NCBI GenBank assembly: GCA_027186245.1
Contig: CP114482.1
Span: forward strand, 23,765,209 to 23,829,208
From: Coriaria nepalensis
Lineage: Eukaryota; Streptophyta; Magnoliopsida; Cucurbitales; Coriariaceae
DNA length: 64,000 nt
Direction of reading: 5' to 3'
Position numbers and translations under genes: made by a program. This document shows positions 26,746-40,170 of the stretch, piece by piece; the stretch's first letter is position 1, and each line of letters begins with the position of its first letter. The notes beneath the pieces were generated by a model. That model searched no databases, had not been told where the DNA came from, and saw only the letters and a program-made list of their open reading frames with translations.

Positions 26746-27507
26746 CGTTTGAATTGATTTCGTATGATTTACCGACTAAAAGTGATTCAATGACATGATT
26801 TTAAGGCTATACAAATGCGTAGTTGGCTTCAAAAGATCCATTGCAAATTATGCATGAAAGTCGTGGTTGAAGTGCGAAAATAGATTTCGTTCGAATTGCT
26901 TTGAAGTGTTTTAATTACTAGAAGAGACTCAATGACATAATTTGAAGGCTAAACAATGGATAATTTGCTTGAATAGATCAATTGCAGGTTATGCACAAAA
27001 GTCTCGGTTAAAGAGCGAAAATAAACGCATATTGAATTGCTTTCAAATGATTTGATGACTAGAAGAGACTCAATGACATGATTTTAAAGCTAAAAAGATG
27101 CATAGTTGCCTTCAATGGTTGAATTGGAAGTTCTGAACGAAAGTCGTGTTTTAAGTGCGAAAAAATAGAATTCTTTCGAATTACTTTTAATTGATTTAAT
27201 GACTAGTGAAGACTCAATCACATGATTTTAAGGCTAAACAAACGCATATTTGCCTTCAATATATCAATTGCATGTTTTGCACAAAAGTCGTGTTTGAAAT
27301 GCGGAAATAGAATTTGTTTGAATTGATTTCGTATGATTTATTGACTAAAAGTGACTCAATGACATGATTTTAAGGCTATACAAATGCATAGTTGCCTTCA
27401 AAAGATCAATGGCAAATTATGCACGAAAGTCATGGTTCAAGTACGAAAATGGATTTCGTTCAAATTGCTTTGCAATTATTTAATTACTAGAGGAGACTCA
27501 ATGACAT
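26746..27507 (+). repeat. Domain I-type block embedded in domain II, copy 2
   Basis: Copy of 23,616-24,377 at the 3,130-bp offset, carried along by the surrounding block duplication. I saw one difference: GTACGAAAATGG near 27,442 where the others have GTGCGAAAATGG. Confidence 0.8.
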
Positions 27508-27599
27508 AATTTGAAGGCTAAACAATGGGTAATTTAGTTGAATAGATCGATCGCAAGTTATGCACAAAAGTCTCATTTAAAGAGCGAAAATAGAATTCG

Positions 27600-29875
27600 T
27601 TCGTATTGCTTTCAAATGATTTGATGACCACAAGAGACTCGATGACATGATTTTGAGGCTAAAAAGATGCATAGTTGCCTTCAATGGTTGAATTGGAAGT
27701 TCTGAACGAAAGTCGTGTTTCAAGTGCGAAAAAATAGAATTCTTTCGACTTACTTTTAATTGATTTAATGACTAGAGAAGACTTAATGACATGATTTTAA
27801 GGCTAAACAAACGCATAATTACCTTCAATAGATCAATTGCATGTTTTGCACAAAAGTTGTGTTTGAAATGCGAAAATAGAATTTGTTTGAATTGATTTCG
27901 TATGATTTATTGACTAAAAGTGACTCAAAGACAAGATTTTAAGGCTATACAGATGTATAGTTGCCTTCAAAAGATCCATTGCAAATTATGCACGAAAGTC
28001 GTGGTTGAAGTGCGAAAATATATTTCGTTCGAATTGCTTTGAAGTGATTTAATTACTAGAAGAGATTCAATGACATGATTTCAAGGCTAAACAATGGGTA
28101 ATTTACTTGAAGAGATCAATCGCAAGTTATGCGCAACAGTCTCGTTGAAAGAGCGAAAATAGAATTCGTTCGAATTGCTTTCAAATGATTTGATGACAAC
28201 AAGAGACTCAATGACATGATTGCAAGGCTAAAAAGATGCATAGTTGCCTTCAACGTTTGAATTAGAAGTTCTTAATGAAAGTCATGTTCGAAGTGTGAAA
28301 AAATAGAATTCTTTCGACTTACTTTTAGTTGATTTAATGACTAGAGAAGACTAAATGACACGATTTTAAGGCTAAACAAACGCATAATTACCTTCAATAG
28401 ATCAATTGCCTGTTTTGCACAAAAGTTGTGTTTGAAATGCGAAAATAAAATTTGTTTGAATTGATTTCGTATGATTTATTGACTAAAAGTGACTCAAAGA
28501 CAAGATTTTAAGGCTATACAAATGTATAGTTGCCTTCAAAAGATCCATTGCAAATTATGCACGAAAGTCGTGGTTGAAGTGCGAAAATAGATTTCGTTCG
28601 AATTTCTTTGAAGTGATTTAATTACTAGAAGAGACTCAATGACATGATTTCAAGGCTAAACAATGGGTAATTTACTTGAAGAGATCAATCGCAAGTTATG
28701 GACAAAAGTCTCGTTTAAAGAGCCAAAATAGAATTCTTTCGAATTGCTTTCAAATGATTTGATGACCACAAGCGACTCGATGACATGATTTTGAGGCTAA
28801 AAAGATGCATAGTTGCATTCAATGGTTGAATTGGAAGTTCTGAACGAAAGTCTTGTTTCAAGTGCGAAAAAATAGAATTCTTTCGACTTACTTTTAATTG
28901 ATTTAATGACTAGAGAAGACTCAATGACATGATTTTAAGGCTAAACAATGAGTAATTTAGTTGAATAGATCGATCGCAAGTTATGCGCAACAGTCTCGTT
29001 TAACGAGCGAATATAGAATTCGTTCGAATTGCTTTCAAATGATTTGATGACAACAAGAGACTCAATGACATGATTGCAAGGCTAAAAAGATGCATAGTTG
29101 CCTTCAATGTTTGAATTAGAAGTTCTTAATGAAAGTCATGTTCGAAGTGCGAAAAAATAGAATTCTTTCGACTTACTTTTAGTTGATTTAATGACTAGAG
29201 AAGACTAAATGACACAATTTTAAGGCTAAACAAACGCATAATTACCTTCAATAGATCAATTGCCTGTTTTGCACAAAAGTTGTGTTTGAAATGCGAAAAT
29301 AGAATTTGTTTGATTTGATTTCGTATGATTTATTGACTAAAAGTGACTCAATGACATGATTTTAAGGCTATACAAATGCATTGTTGCCTTCAAAATATCC
29401 ACTGCAAATTATGCACGAAAGTCGTGGTTGAAGTGCAAAAATAGATTTCATTCGAATTGCTTTGAAGTGATTTAATTACTAGAAGAGACTCAATGACATG
29501 ATTTCAAGGCTAAACAATGGGTAATTTACTTGAATAGATCAATCGCAAGTTATGCACAAAAGTCTCATTTAAAGAGCGAAAATAGAATTCGTTCGTATTG
29601 CTTTCAAATGATTTGATGACCACAAGAGACTCAACGACATGATTTTGAGGCTAAAAAGATGCATAGTTGCCTTCAATGGTTGAATTGGAAGTTCTGAACG
29701 AAAGTCGTGTTTGAAGTGCGAAAAAATTGAATTCTTTCGACTCACTTTTAATTAATTTAATGACTAGAGAAGACTCAGTGACAGGATTTTAAGGCTAAAC
29801 AAACGCATGATTGCCTTCAATAGATCAATCGCATGTTTTGCACAAAAGTCGTGTTTGAAATGCGAAAATAGAGTT
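27600..29875 (+). repeat. 3,130-bp superblock, copy 3 (truncated)
   Basis: Third copy, following copy 2 for about 2.28 kb and then ending at 29,875, the point where copies 1 and 2 enter the embedded domain I block. Here the D monomer runs straight into a B monomer, losing an A, and a different block starts. It holds the hybrid at 28,880-29,020. The truncation implies a later deletion or unequal exchange. Confidence 0.7.
28880..29020 (+). repeat. D/B hybrid monomer 3
   Basis: Same D-to-B switch, 3,130 bp after hybrid 2, with the TTTAACGAGCG variant. Confidence 0.85.
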
Positions 29876-29890
29876 CATTCGAATTGCTTT
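29866..29890. other. A-less junction: D monomer joined directly to B
   Basis: After the D end (AATGCGAAAATAGAGTT) the sequence continues CATTCGAATTGCTTTGAAG, which is a B start, instead of the A start CGTTTGAATTG. One complete A monomer (about 142 bp) is missing, and the register moves from A-B-C-D to B-C-D once, making a 427-bp trimer. The same join is not present in the related segment near 42,108, where an A precedes the B. I read it as an unequal-exchange breakpoint between monomer borders that share GAATTGCTTTG-like sequence. Confidence 0.8.
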
Positions 29891-30160
29891 GAAGTGATTT
29901 AATTACTAGAAGAGACTCAATGACATGATTTCAAGGCTAAACAATGGGTAATTTACTTGAATAGATCAATCGCAAGTTATGCACAAAAGTCTCATTTAAA
30001 GAGCGAAAATAGAATTCGTTCGTATTGCTTTCAAATGATTTGATGACCACAAGAGACTCAATGACATGATTTTGAGGCTAAAAAGATGCATAGTTGCCTT
30101 CAATGGTTGAATTGGAAGTTCTGAACGAAAGTCGTGTTTCAAGTGCGAAAAAATAGAATT

Positions 30161-30301
30161 CTTTCGACTTACTTTTAATTGATTTAATGACTAGAGAAGA
30201 CTCAATGACATGATTTTAAGGCTAAACAATGAGTAATTTAGTTGAATAGATCGATCGCAAGTTATGCGCAACAGTCTCGTTTAACGAGCGAATATAGAAT
30301 T
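30161..30301 (+). repeat. D/B hybrid monomer 4
   Basis: Same switch, 1,281 bp after hybrid 3. That spacing is one hexamer (854) plus one A-less trimer (427), the trimer being the junction at 29,875. Carries TTTAACGAGCG. Confidence 0.85.
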
Positions 30302-32721
30302 CGTTCGAATTGCTTTCAAATGATTTGATGACAACAAGAGACTCAATGACATGATTGCAAGGCTAAAAAGATGCATAGTTGCCTTCAGTGTTTGAATTAG
30401 AAGTTCTTAATGAAAGTCATGTTCGAAGTGCGAAAAAATAGAATTCTTTCGACTTACTTTTAGTTGATTTAATGACTAGAGAAGACTAAATGACACAATT
30501 TTAAGGCTAAACAAACGCATAATTACCTTCAATAGATCAATTGCCTGTTTTGCACAAAAGTTGTGTTTGAAATGCGAAAATAGAATTTGTTTGATTTGAT
30601 TTCGTATGATTTATTGACTAAAAGTGACTCAATGACATGATTTTAAGGCTATACAAATGCATTGTTGCCTTCAAAATATCCACTGCAAATTATGCACGAA
30701 AGTCGTGGTTGAAGTGCAAAAATAGATTTCATTCGAATTGCTTTGAAGTGATTTAATTACTAGAAGAGACTCAATGACATGATTTCAAGGCTAAACAATG
30801 GGTAATTTACTTGAATAGATCAATCGCAAGTTATGCACAAAAGTCTCATTTAAAGAGCGAAAATAGAATTCGTTCGTATTGCTTTCAAATGATTTGATGA
30901 CCACAAGAGACTCAATGACATGATTTTGAGGCTAAAAAGATGCATAGTTGCCTTCAATGGTTGAATTGGAAGTTCTGAACGAAAGTCGTGTTTGAAGTGC
31001 GAAAAAATTGAATTCTTTCGACTCACTTTTAATTAATTTAATGACTAGAGAAGACTCAGTGACAGGATTTTAAGGCTAAACAAACGCATGATTGCCTTCA
31101 ATAGATCAATCGCATGTTTTGCACAAAAGTCGTGTTTGAAATGCGAAAATAGAGTTCGTTTGAATTGATTTCAAATGATTTATTCACTAAAAGTGACTCA
31201 ATGACATGATTTTAAGGCTATACAATTGCATAGTTGCCTTCAAAAGATCAATTGCAAATTATGCACTAAAGTCGTGGTTGAAGTGCGAAAATAGATTTCG
31301 TTCGAATTGCTTTGCAGTGATTTAATTACTAGAAGAGATTCAATGACATGATTTCAAGGCTAAACAATGGGTAATTTAGTTGAATAGATCGATCGCAAGT
31401 TATGCGCAACAGTCTCGTTTAAAGAGCGAATATAGAATTCGTTCGAATTGCTTTCAAATGATTTGATGACTACAAGAGACTCGATGACATGATTTTGAGG
31501 CTAAAAAGATGCATAGTTGCCTTCAATGGTTGAATTGGAAGTTCTGAACGAAAGTCGTGTTTGAAGTGCGAAAAAATAGAATTCTTTCGACTCACTTTTA
31601 ATTAATTTAATGACTAGAGAAGACTTAATGACATGATTTTAAGGCTAAACAAACGCATAATTACCTTCAATAGATCAATTGCATGTTTTGCACAAAAGTT
31701 GTGTTTGAAATGCGAAAATAGAATTTGTTTGAATTGATTTCGTATGATTTATTGACTAAAAGTGACTCAAAGACAAGATTTTAAGGCTATACAGATGTAT
31801 AGTTGCCTTCAAAAGATCCATTGCAAATTATGCACGAAAGTCGTGGTTGAAGTGCGAAAATATATTTCGTTCGAATTGCTTTGAAGTGATTTAATTACTA
31901 GAAGAGATTCAATGACATGATTTCAAGGCTAAACAATGGGTAATTTACTTGAAGAGATCAATCGCAAGTTATGCGCAACAGTCTCGTTGAAAGAGCGAAA
32001 ATAGAATTCGTTCGAATTGCTTTCAAATGATTTGATGACAACAAGAGACTCAATGACATGATTGCAAGGCTAAAAAGATGCATAGTTGCCTTCAACGTTT
32101 GAATTAGAAGTTCTTAATGAAAGTCATGTTCGAAGTGTGAAAAAATAGAATTCTTTCGACTTACTTTTAGTTGATTTAATGACTACAGAAGACTAAATGA
32201 CACGATTTTAAGGCTAAACAAACGCATAATTACCTTCAATAGATCAATTGCCTGTTTTGCACAAAAGTTGTGTTTGAAATGCGAAAATAAAATTTGTTTG
32301 AATTGATTTCGTATGATTTATTGACTAAAAGTGACTCAAAGACAAGATTTTAAGGCTATACAAATGTATAGTTGCCTTCAAAAGATCCATTGCAAATTAT
32401 GCACGAAAGTCGTGGTTGAAGTGCGAAAATAGATTTCGTTCGAATTTCTTTGAAGTGATTTAATTACTAGAATAGACTCAATGACATGATTTCAAGGCTA
32501 AACAATGGGTAATTTACTTGAAGAGATCAATCGCAAGTTATGGACAAAAGTCTCGTTTAAAGAGCCAAAATAGAATTCTTTCGAATTGTTTTCAAATGAT
32601 TTGATGACCACAAGCGACTCGACGACATGATTTTGAGGCTAAAAAGATGCATAGTTGCCTTCAATGGTTGAATTGGAAGTTCTGAACGAAAGTCGTGTTT
32701 CAAGTGCGAAAAAATAGAATT

Positions 32722-32862
32722 CTTTCGACTTACTTTTAATTGATTTAATGACTAGAGAAGACTCAATGACATGATTTTAAGGCTAAACAATGAGTAATTT
32801 AGTTGAATAGATCGATCGCAAGTTATGCGCAACAGTCTCGTTTAAAGAGCGAATATAGAATT
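32722..32862 (+). repeat. D/B hybrid monomer 5
   Basis: Same switch, 2,561 bp after hybrid 4 (one hexamer and three tetramers). The following C begins TGTTCGAATTG, so the preceding GAATTC site is lost; the same change occurs in hybrids 10 and 11. Confidence 0.85.
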
Positions 32863-35099
32863 TGTTCGAATTGCTTTCAAATGATTTGATGACAACAAGA
32901 GACTCAATGACATGATTGCAAGGCTAAAAAGATGCATAGTTGCCTTCAGTGTTTGAATTAGAAGTTCTTAATGAAAGTCATGTTCGAAGTGCGAAAAAAT
33001 AGAATTCTTTCGACTTACTTTTAGTTGATTTAATGACTAGAGAAGACTAAATGACACAATTTTAAGGCTAAACAAACGCATAATTACCTTCAATAGATCA
33101 ATTGCCTGTTTTGCACAAAAGTTGTCTTTGAAATGCGAAAATAGAATTTGTTTGATTTGATTTCGTATGATTTATTGACTAAAAGTGACTCAATGACATG
33201 ATTTTAAGGCTATACAAATGCATAGTTGCCTTCAAAATATCCACTGCAAATTATGCACGAAAGTCGTGGTTGAAGTGCAAAAATAGATTTCATTCGAATT
33301 GCTTTGAAGTGATTTAATTACTAGAAGAGACTCAATGACATGATTTCAAGGCTAAACAATGGGTAATTTACTTGAATAGATCAATCGCAAGTTATGCACA
33401 AAAGTCTCATTTAAAGAGCGAAAATAGAATTCGTTCGTATTGCTTTCAAATGATTTGATGACCACAAGAGACTCAATGACATGATTTTGAGGCTAAAAAG
33501 ATGCATAGTTGCCTTCAATGGTTGAATTGGAAGTTCTGAACGAAAGTCGTGTTTGAAGTGCGAAAAAATTGAATTCTTTCGACTCACTTTTAATTAATTT
33601 AATGACTAGAGAAGACTCAGTGACAGGATTTTAAGGCTAAACAAACGCATGATTGCCTTCAATAGATCAATTGCATGTTTTGCACAAAAGTCGTGTTTGA
33701 AATGCGAAAATAGAGTTCGTTTGAATTGATTTCAAATGATTTATTGACTAAAAGTGACTCAATGACATGATTTTAAGGCTATACAATTGCATAGTTGCCT
33801 TCCAAAGATCAATTGCAAATTATGCACTAAAGTCGTGGTTGAAGTGCGAAAATAGATTTCGTTCGAATTGCTTTGCAGTGATTTAATTACTAGAAGAGAT
33901 TCAATGACATGATTTCAAGGCTAAACAATGGGTAATTTAGTTGAATAGATCGATCGCAAGTTATGCGCAACAGTCTCGTTTAAAGAGCGAATATAGAATT
34001 CGTTCGAATTGCTTTCAAATGATTTGATGACTACAAGAGACTCGATGACATGATTTTGAGGCTAAAAAGATGCATAGTTGCCTTCAATGGTTGAATTGGA
34101 AGTTCTGAACGAAAGTCGTGTTTGAAGTGCGAAAAAATAGAATTCTTTCGACTTACTTTTAACTGATTTAATGACTAGAGAAGACTTAATGACATGATTT
34201 TAAGGCTAAACAAACGCATAATTACCTTCAATAGATCAATTGCATGTTTTGCACAAAAGTTGTGTTTGAAATGCGAAAATAGAGTTCGTTTGAATTGATT
34301 TCAAATGATTTATTGACTAAAAGTGACTCAATGACATGATTTTAAGGCTATACAATTGCATAGTTGCCTTCAAAAGATCAATTGCAAATTATGCACTAAA
34401 GTCGTGGTTGAAGTGCGAAAATAGATTTCGTTCGAATTGCTTTGCAGTGATTTAATTACTAGAAGAGACTCAATGACATGATTTCAAGGCTAAACAATGG
34501 GTAATTTACTTGAAAAGATCAATCGCAAGTTATGCACAAAAGTCTCGTTTAAAGAGCGAAAATAGAATTCGTTCGAATTGCTTTCAAATGATTTGATGAG
34601 TACAAGAGACTCAATGATATGATTGCAAGGCTAAAAAGATACATAGTTGCCTTCAATGGTTGAATTGGAAGTTCTGAACAAAAGTCGTGTTTGAAGTGCG
34701 AAAAAATCGAATTCTTTCGACTTACTTTTAATTGATTTAATGACTAGAGAAGACTCAATGACATGATTTTAAGGCTAAACAAACGCATAATTACCTTCAA
34801 TAGATCAATTGCATGTTTTGCACAAAGGTTGTGTTTGAAATGCGAAAATAGAATTTGTTTGAATTGATTTCGTATGATTTATTGACTAAAAGTGACTCAA
34901 AGACAAGATTTTAAGGCTATACAGATGTATAGTTGCCTTCAAAAGATCCATTGCAAATTATGCACGAAAGTCGTGGTTGAAGTGCGAAAATAGATTTCGT
35001 TCGAATTGCTTCGCAGTGATTTAATTACTAGAAGAGACTCAATGACATGATTTCAAGGCTAAACAATGGGTAATTTACTTGAAAAGATCAATCGCAAGT

Positions 35100-36561
35100 T
35101 AAGCACAAAAGTCTCGTTTAAAGAGCGAAAATAGAATTCGTTCGAATTGCTTCCAAATGATTTGATGACTAGAAGAGACTCAATGACATGATTTTAAGGT
35201 TAAAAAGATGCATAGTTGCCTTCAATGGTTGAATTGGAAGTTCTGAACGAAAGTCGTGTTTAAAGTGCGAAAAAATAGATTTCTTTCGACTTACTTCCAA
35301 TTGATTTAATGACTACAGAAGACTCAATAACATGATTTTATGGCTAAACAAACGCATAATTGCCTTCAATAGATCAATTGCATGTTTTGCACAAAAGTTG
35401 TGTTTGAAATGCGAAAATAAAATTTGTTTGAATTGATTTCGTATGATTTATTGACTAAAAGTGACTCAAAGACAAGATTTTAAGGCTATACAGATGTATA
35501 GTTGCCTTCAAAAGATCCATTGCAAATTAGGCACGAAAGTCGTGGTTGAAGTGCGAAAATATATTTCGTTCGAATTGCTTTGAAGTGATTTAATTACTAG
35601 AAGAGATTCAATGACATGATTTCCAGGCTAAACAATGGGTAATTTACTTGAAGAGATCAATCGCAAGTTATGCGCAACAGTCTCGTTGAAAGAGCGAAAA
35701 TAGAATTCGTTCGAATTGCTTTCAAATGATTTGATGGCAACAAGAGACTGAATGACATGATTGCAAGGCTAAAAAGATGCATAGTTGCCTTCAACGTTTG
35801 AATTAGAAGTTCTTAATGAAAGTCATGTTCGAAGTGTGAAAAAATAGAATTCTTTCGACTTACTTTTAGTTGATTTAATGACTAGAGAAGACTAAATGAC
35901 ACGATTTTAAGGCTAAACAAACGCATAATTACCTTCAATAGATCAATTGCCTGTTTTGCACAAAAGTTGTGTTTGAAATGCGAAAATAAAATTTGTTTGA
36001 ATTGATTTCGTATGATTTATTGACTAAAAGTGACTCAAAGACAAGATTTTAAGGCTATACAAATGTATAGTTGCCTTCAAAAGATCCATTGCAAATTATG
36101 CACGAAAGTCGTGGTTGAAGTGCGAAAATAGATTTCGTTCGAATTTCTTTGAAGTGATTTAATTACTAGAAGAGACTCAATGACATGATTTCAAGGCTAA
36201 ACAATGGGTAATTTACTTGAAGAGATCAATCGCAAGTTAGGGACAAAAGTCTCGTTTAAAGAGCCAAAATAGAATTCTTTCGAATTGCTTTCAAATGATT
36301 TGATGACCACAAGCGACTCGATGACATGATTTTGAGGCTAAAAAGATGCATAGTTGCCTTCAATGGTTGAATTGGAAGTTCTGAACGAAAGTCGTGTTTC
36401 AAGTGCGAAAAAATAGAATTCTTTCGACTTACTTTTAATTGATTTAATGACTAGAGAAGACTCAATGACATGATTTTAAGGCTAAACAATGAGTAATTTA
36501 GTTGAATAGATCGATCGCAAGTTATGCGCAACAGTCTCGTTTAAAGAGCGAATATAGAATT
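35100..36561 (+). repeat. Local duplication, offset 1,992 bp, copy 1
   Basis: About 1.46 kb matching 37,092-38,553. Shared rare markers are AAGGTTAAAAAG, AATAGATTTCTTTC, ACTTCCAATTG, TTTTATGGCTAAAC and ATTTCCAGGCTAAAC. It ends with a D/B hybrid, and the C after the hybrid differs between copies. Confidence 0.65.
36421..36561 (+). repeat. D/B hybrid monomer 6
   Basis: Same switch, 3,699 bp after hybrid 5 (one hexamer and five tetramers). Unlike the others, it is followed by a C of another subtype (GCTTCCAAATGATTTGATGACTAG, AAGGTTAAAAAG) and not by the GACAACAAG type, so a second exchange happened right after it. Confidence 0.85.
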
Positions 36562-37091
36562 CGTTCGAATTGCTTCCAAATGATTTGATGACTAGAAGAG
36601 ACTCAATGACATGATTTTAAGGTTAAAAAGATGCATAGTTGCCTTCAATGGTTGAATTGGAAGTTCTGAACGAAAGTCGTGTTTAAAGTGCGAAAAAATA
36701 GATTTCTTTCGACTTACTTCCAATTGATTTAATGACTACAGAAGACTCAATAACATGATTTTATGGCTAAACAAACGCATAATTCCCTTCAATAGATCAA
36801 TTGCATGTTTTGCACAAAAGTTGTGTTTGAAATGCGAAAATAAAATTTGTTTGAATTGATTTCGTATGATTTATTGACTAAAAGTGACTCAAAGACAAGA
36901 TTTTAAGGCTATACAAATGTATAGTTGCCTTCAAAAGATCCATTGCAAATTACGCACGAAAGTCGTGGTTGAAGTGCGAAAATATATTTCGTTCGAATTG
37001 CTTTGAAGTGATTTAATTACTAGAAGAGACTGAATGACATGATTTCAAGGCTAAACAATGGGTAATTTACTTGAAGAGATCAATCGCAAGT

Positions 37092-38553
37092 TATGCACAA
37101 AAGTCTCGTTTAAAGAGCGAAAATAGAATTCGTTCGAATTGCTTCCAAATGATTTGATGACTAGAAGAGACTCAATGACATGATTTTAAGGTTAAAAAGA
37201 TGCATAGTTGCCTTCAATGGTTGAATTGGAAGTTCTGAACGAAAGTCGTGTTTAAAGTGCGAAAAAATAGATTTCTTTCGACTTACTTCCAATTGATTTA
37301 ATGACTACAGAAGACTCAATAACAAGATTTTATGGCTAAACAAACGCATAATTGCCTTCAATAGATCAATTGCATGTTTTGCACAAAAGTTGTGTTTGAA
37401 ATGCGAAAATAAAATTTGTTTGAATTGATTTCGTATGATTTATTGACTAAAAGTGACTCAAAGACAAGATTTTAAGGCTATACAGATGTATAGTTGCCTT
37501 CAAAAGATCCATTGCAAATTATGCACGAAAGTCGTGGTTGAAGTGCGAAAATATATTTCGTTCGAATTGCTTTGAAGTGATTTAATTACTAGAAGAGATT
37601 CAATGACATGATTTCCAGGCTAAACAATGGGTAATTTACTTGAAGAGATCAATCGCAAGTTATGCGCAACAGTCTCGTTGAAAGAGCGAAAATAGAATTC
37701 GTTCGAATTGCTTTCAAATGATTTGATGGCAACAAGAGACTGAATGACATGATTGCAAGGCTAAAAAGATGCATAGTTGCCTTCAACGTTTGAATTAGAA
37801 GTTCTTAATGAAAGTCATGTTCGAAGTGTGAAAAAATAGAATTCTTTCGACTTACTTTTAGTTGATTTAATGACTAGAGAAGACTAAATGACACGATTTT
37901 AAGGCTAAACAAACGCATAATTACCTTCAATAGATCAATTGCCTGTTTTGCACAAAAGTTGTGTTTGAAATGCGAAAATAAAATTTGTTTGAATTGATTT
38001 CGTATGATTTATTGACTAAAAGTGACTCAAAGACAAGATTTTAAGGCTATACAAATGTATAGTTGCCTTCAAAAGATCCATTGCAAATTATGCACGAAAG
38101 TCGTGGTTGAAGTGCGAAAATAGATTTCGTTCGAATTTCTTTGAAGTGATTTAATTACTAGAAGAGACTCAATGACATGATTTCAAGGCTAAACAATGGG
38201 TAATTTACTTGAAGAGATCAATCGCAAGTTATGGACAAAAGTCTCGTTTAAAGAGCCAAAATAGAATTCTTTCGAATTGCTTTCAAATGATTTGATGACC
38301 ACAAGCGACTCGATGACATGATTTTGAGGCTAAAAAGATGCATAGTTGCCTTCAATGGTTGAATTGGAAGTTCTGAACGAAAGTCGTGTTTCAAGTGCGA
38401 AAAAATAGAATTCTTTCGACTTACTTTTAATTGATTTAATGACTAGAGAAGACTCAATGACATGATTTTAAGGCTAAACAATGAGTAATTTAGTTGAATA
38501 GATCGATCGCAAGTTATGCGCAACAGTCTCGTTTAAAGAGCGAATATAGAATT
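37092..38553 (+). repeat. Local duplication, offset 1,992 bp, copy 2
   Basis: Second copy of 35,100-36,561. It overlaps the left part of the 15,793-bp-offset block, which shows that the duplicated segments are nested and mosaic rather than one simple amplification. Confidence 0.65.
38413..38553 (+). repeat. D/B hybrid monomer 7
   Basis: Same switch, 1,992 bp after hybrid 6 (one hexamer and two tetramers). It corresponds to hybrid 1 at the 15,793-bp offset and has the ancestral-looking TTTAAAGAGCG. Confidence 0.85.
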
Positions 38554-39408
38554 CGTTCGAATTGCTTTCAAATGATTTGATGACAACAAGAGACTCAATG
38601 ACATGATTGCAAGGCTAAAAAGATGCATAGTTGCCTTCAGTGTTTGAATTAGAAGTTCTTAATGAAAGTCATGTTCGAAGTGCGAAAAAATAGAATTCTT
38701 TCGACTTACTTTTAGTTGATTTAATGACTAGAGAAGACTAAATGACACAATTTTAAGGCTAAACAAACGCATAATTACCTTCAATAGATCAATTGCCTGT
38801 TTTGCACAAAAGTTGTGTTTGAAATGTGAAAATAGAATTTGTTTGATTTGATTTCGTATGATTTATTGACTAAAAGTGACTCAATGACATGATTTTAAGG
38901 CTATACAAATGCATAGTTGCCTTCAAAATATCCACTGCAAATTATGCACGAAAGTCGTGGTTGAAGTGCAAAAATAGATTTCATTCGAATTGCTTTGAAG
39001 TGATTTAATTACTAGAAGAGACTCAATGACATGATTTCAAGGCTAAACAATGGGTAATTTACTTGAATAGATCAATCGCAAGTTATGCACAAAAGTCTCA
39101 TTTAAAGAGCGAAAATAGAATTCGTTCGTATTGCTTTCAAATGATTTGATGACCACAAGAGACTCAATGACATGATTTTGAGGCTAAAAAGATGCATAGT
39201 TGCCTTCAATGGTTGAATTGGAAGTTCTGAACGAAAGTCGTGTTTGAAGTGCGAAAAAATTGAATTCTTTCGACTCACTTTTAATTGATTTAATGACTAG
39301 AGAAGACTCAGTGACAGGATTTTAAGGCTAAACAAACGCATGATTGCCTTCAATAGATCAATCGCATGTTTTGCACAAAAGTCGTGTTTGAAATGCGAAA
39401 ATAGAGTT

Positions 39409-40170
39409 CGTTTGAATTGATTTCGTATGATTTACCGACTAAAAGTGATTCAATGACATGATTTTAAGGCTATACAAATGCGTAGTTGGCTTCAAAAGAT
39501 CCATTGCAAATTATGCATGAAAGTCGTGGTTGAAGTGCGAAAATAGATTTCGTTCGAATTGCTTTGAAGTGTTTTAATTACTAGAAGAGACTCAATGACA
39601 TAATTTGAAGGCTAAACAATGGATAATTTGCTTGAATAGATCAATTGCAGGTTATGCACAAAAGTCTCGGTTAAAGAGCGAAAATAAACGCATATTGAAT
39701 TGCTTTCAAATGATTTGATGACTAGAAGAGACTCAATGACATGATTTTAAAGCTAAAAAGATGCATAGTTGCCTTCAATGGTTGAATTGGAAGTTCTGAA
39801 CGAAAGTCGTGTTTTAAGTGCGAAAAAATAGAATTCTTTCGAATTACTTTTAATTGATTTAATGACTAGTGAAGACACAATCACATGATTTTAAGGCTAA
39901 ACAAACGCATATTTGCCTTCAATATATCAATTGCATGTTTTGCACAAAAGTCGTGTTTGAAATGCGGAAATAGAATTTGTTTGAATTGATTTCGTATGAT
40001 TTATTGACTAAAAGTGACTCAATGACATGATTTTAAGGCTATACAAATGCATAGTTGCCTTCAAAAGATCAATGGCAAATTATGCACGAAAGTCATGGTT
40101 CAAGTGCGAAAATGGATTTCGTTCAAATTGCTTTGCAATTATTTAATTACTAGAGGAGACTCAATGACAT
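39409..40170 (+). repeat. Domain I-type block embedded in domain II, copy 3
   Basis: Copy of 23,616-24,377 at the 15,793-bp offset. I saw one difference: GAAGACACAATCAC near 39,872 where the others have GAAGACTCAATCAC. Same left and right junctions, so it came by duplication of the larger block and not by a new exchange with domain I. Confidence 0.8.

Larger units (their letters stand above)
24470..27599 (+). repeat. 3,130-bp superblock, copy 2
   Basis: Second copy. Markers such as AATAAACGCATATTG, the hybrid monomer and the TATGGACAAAAG B subtype sit exactly 3,130 bp from those in copy 1. It differs most in one A monomer (24,751-24,864), where about ten changes cluster and match another A subtype, plus isolated substitutions such as AACGAGCGAATATAG for AAAGAGCGAATATAG. 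Confidence 0.75.
29876..34280 (+). repeat. Dispersed segmental duplication, offset 12,236 bp, copy 1
   Basis: About 4.4 kb matching 42,112-46,516. Shared rare variants: ACTACAGAAGAC (32,185), AGAATAGACTC (32,469), CGACTCGACGAC (32,617), GTTGTCTTTG (33,122), CTTCCAAAGATC (33,800) and TTTTAACTG (34,155). The left edge is the A-less junction. The right edge is near 34,280, where A subtypes differ (GAGTTCG here, GAATTTG there). Confidence 0.75.
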
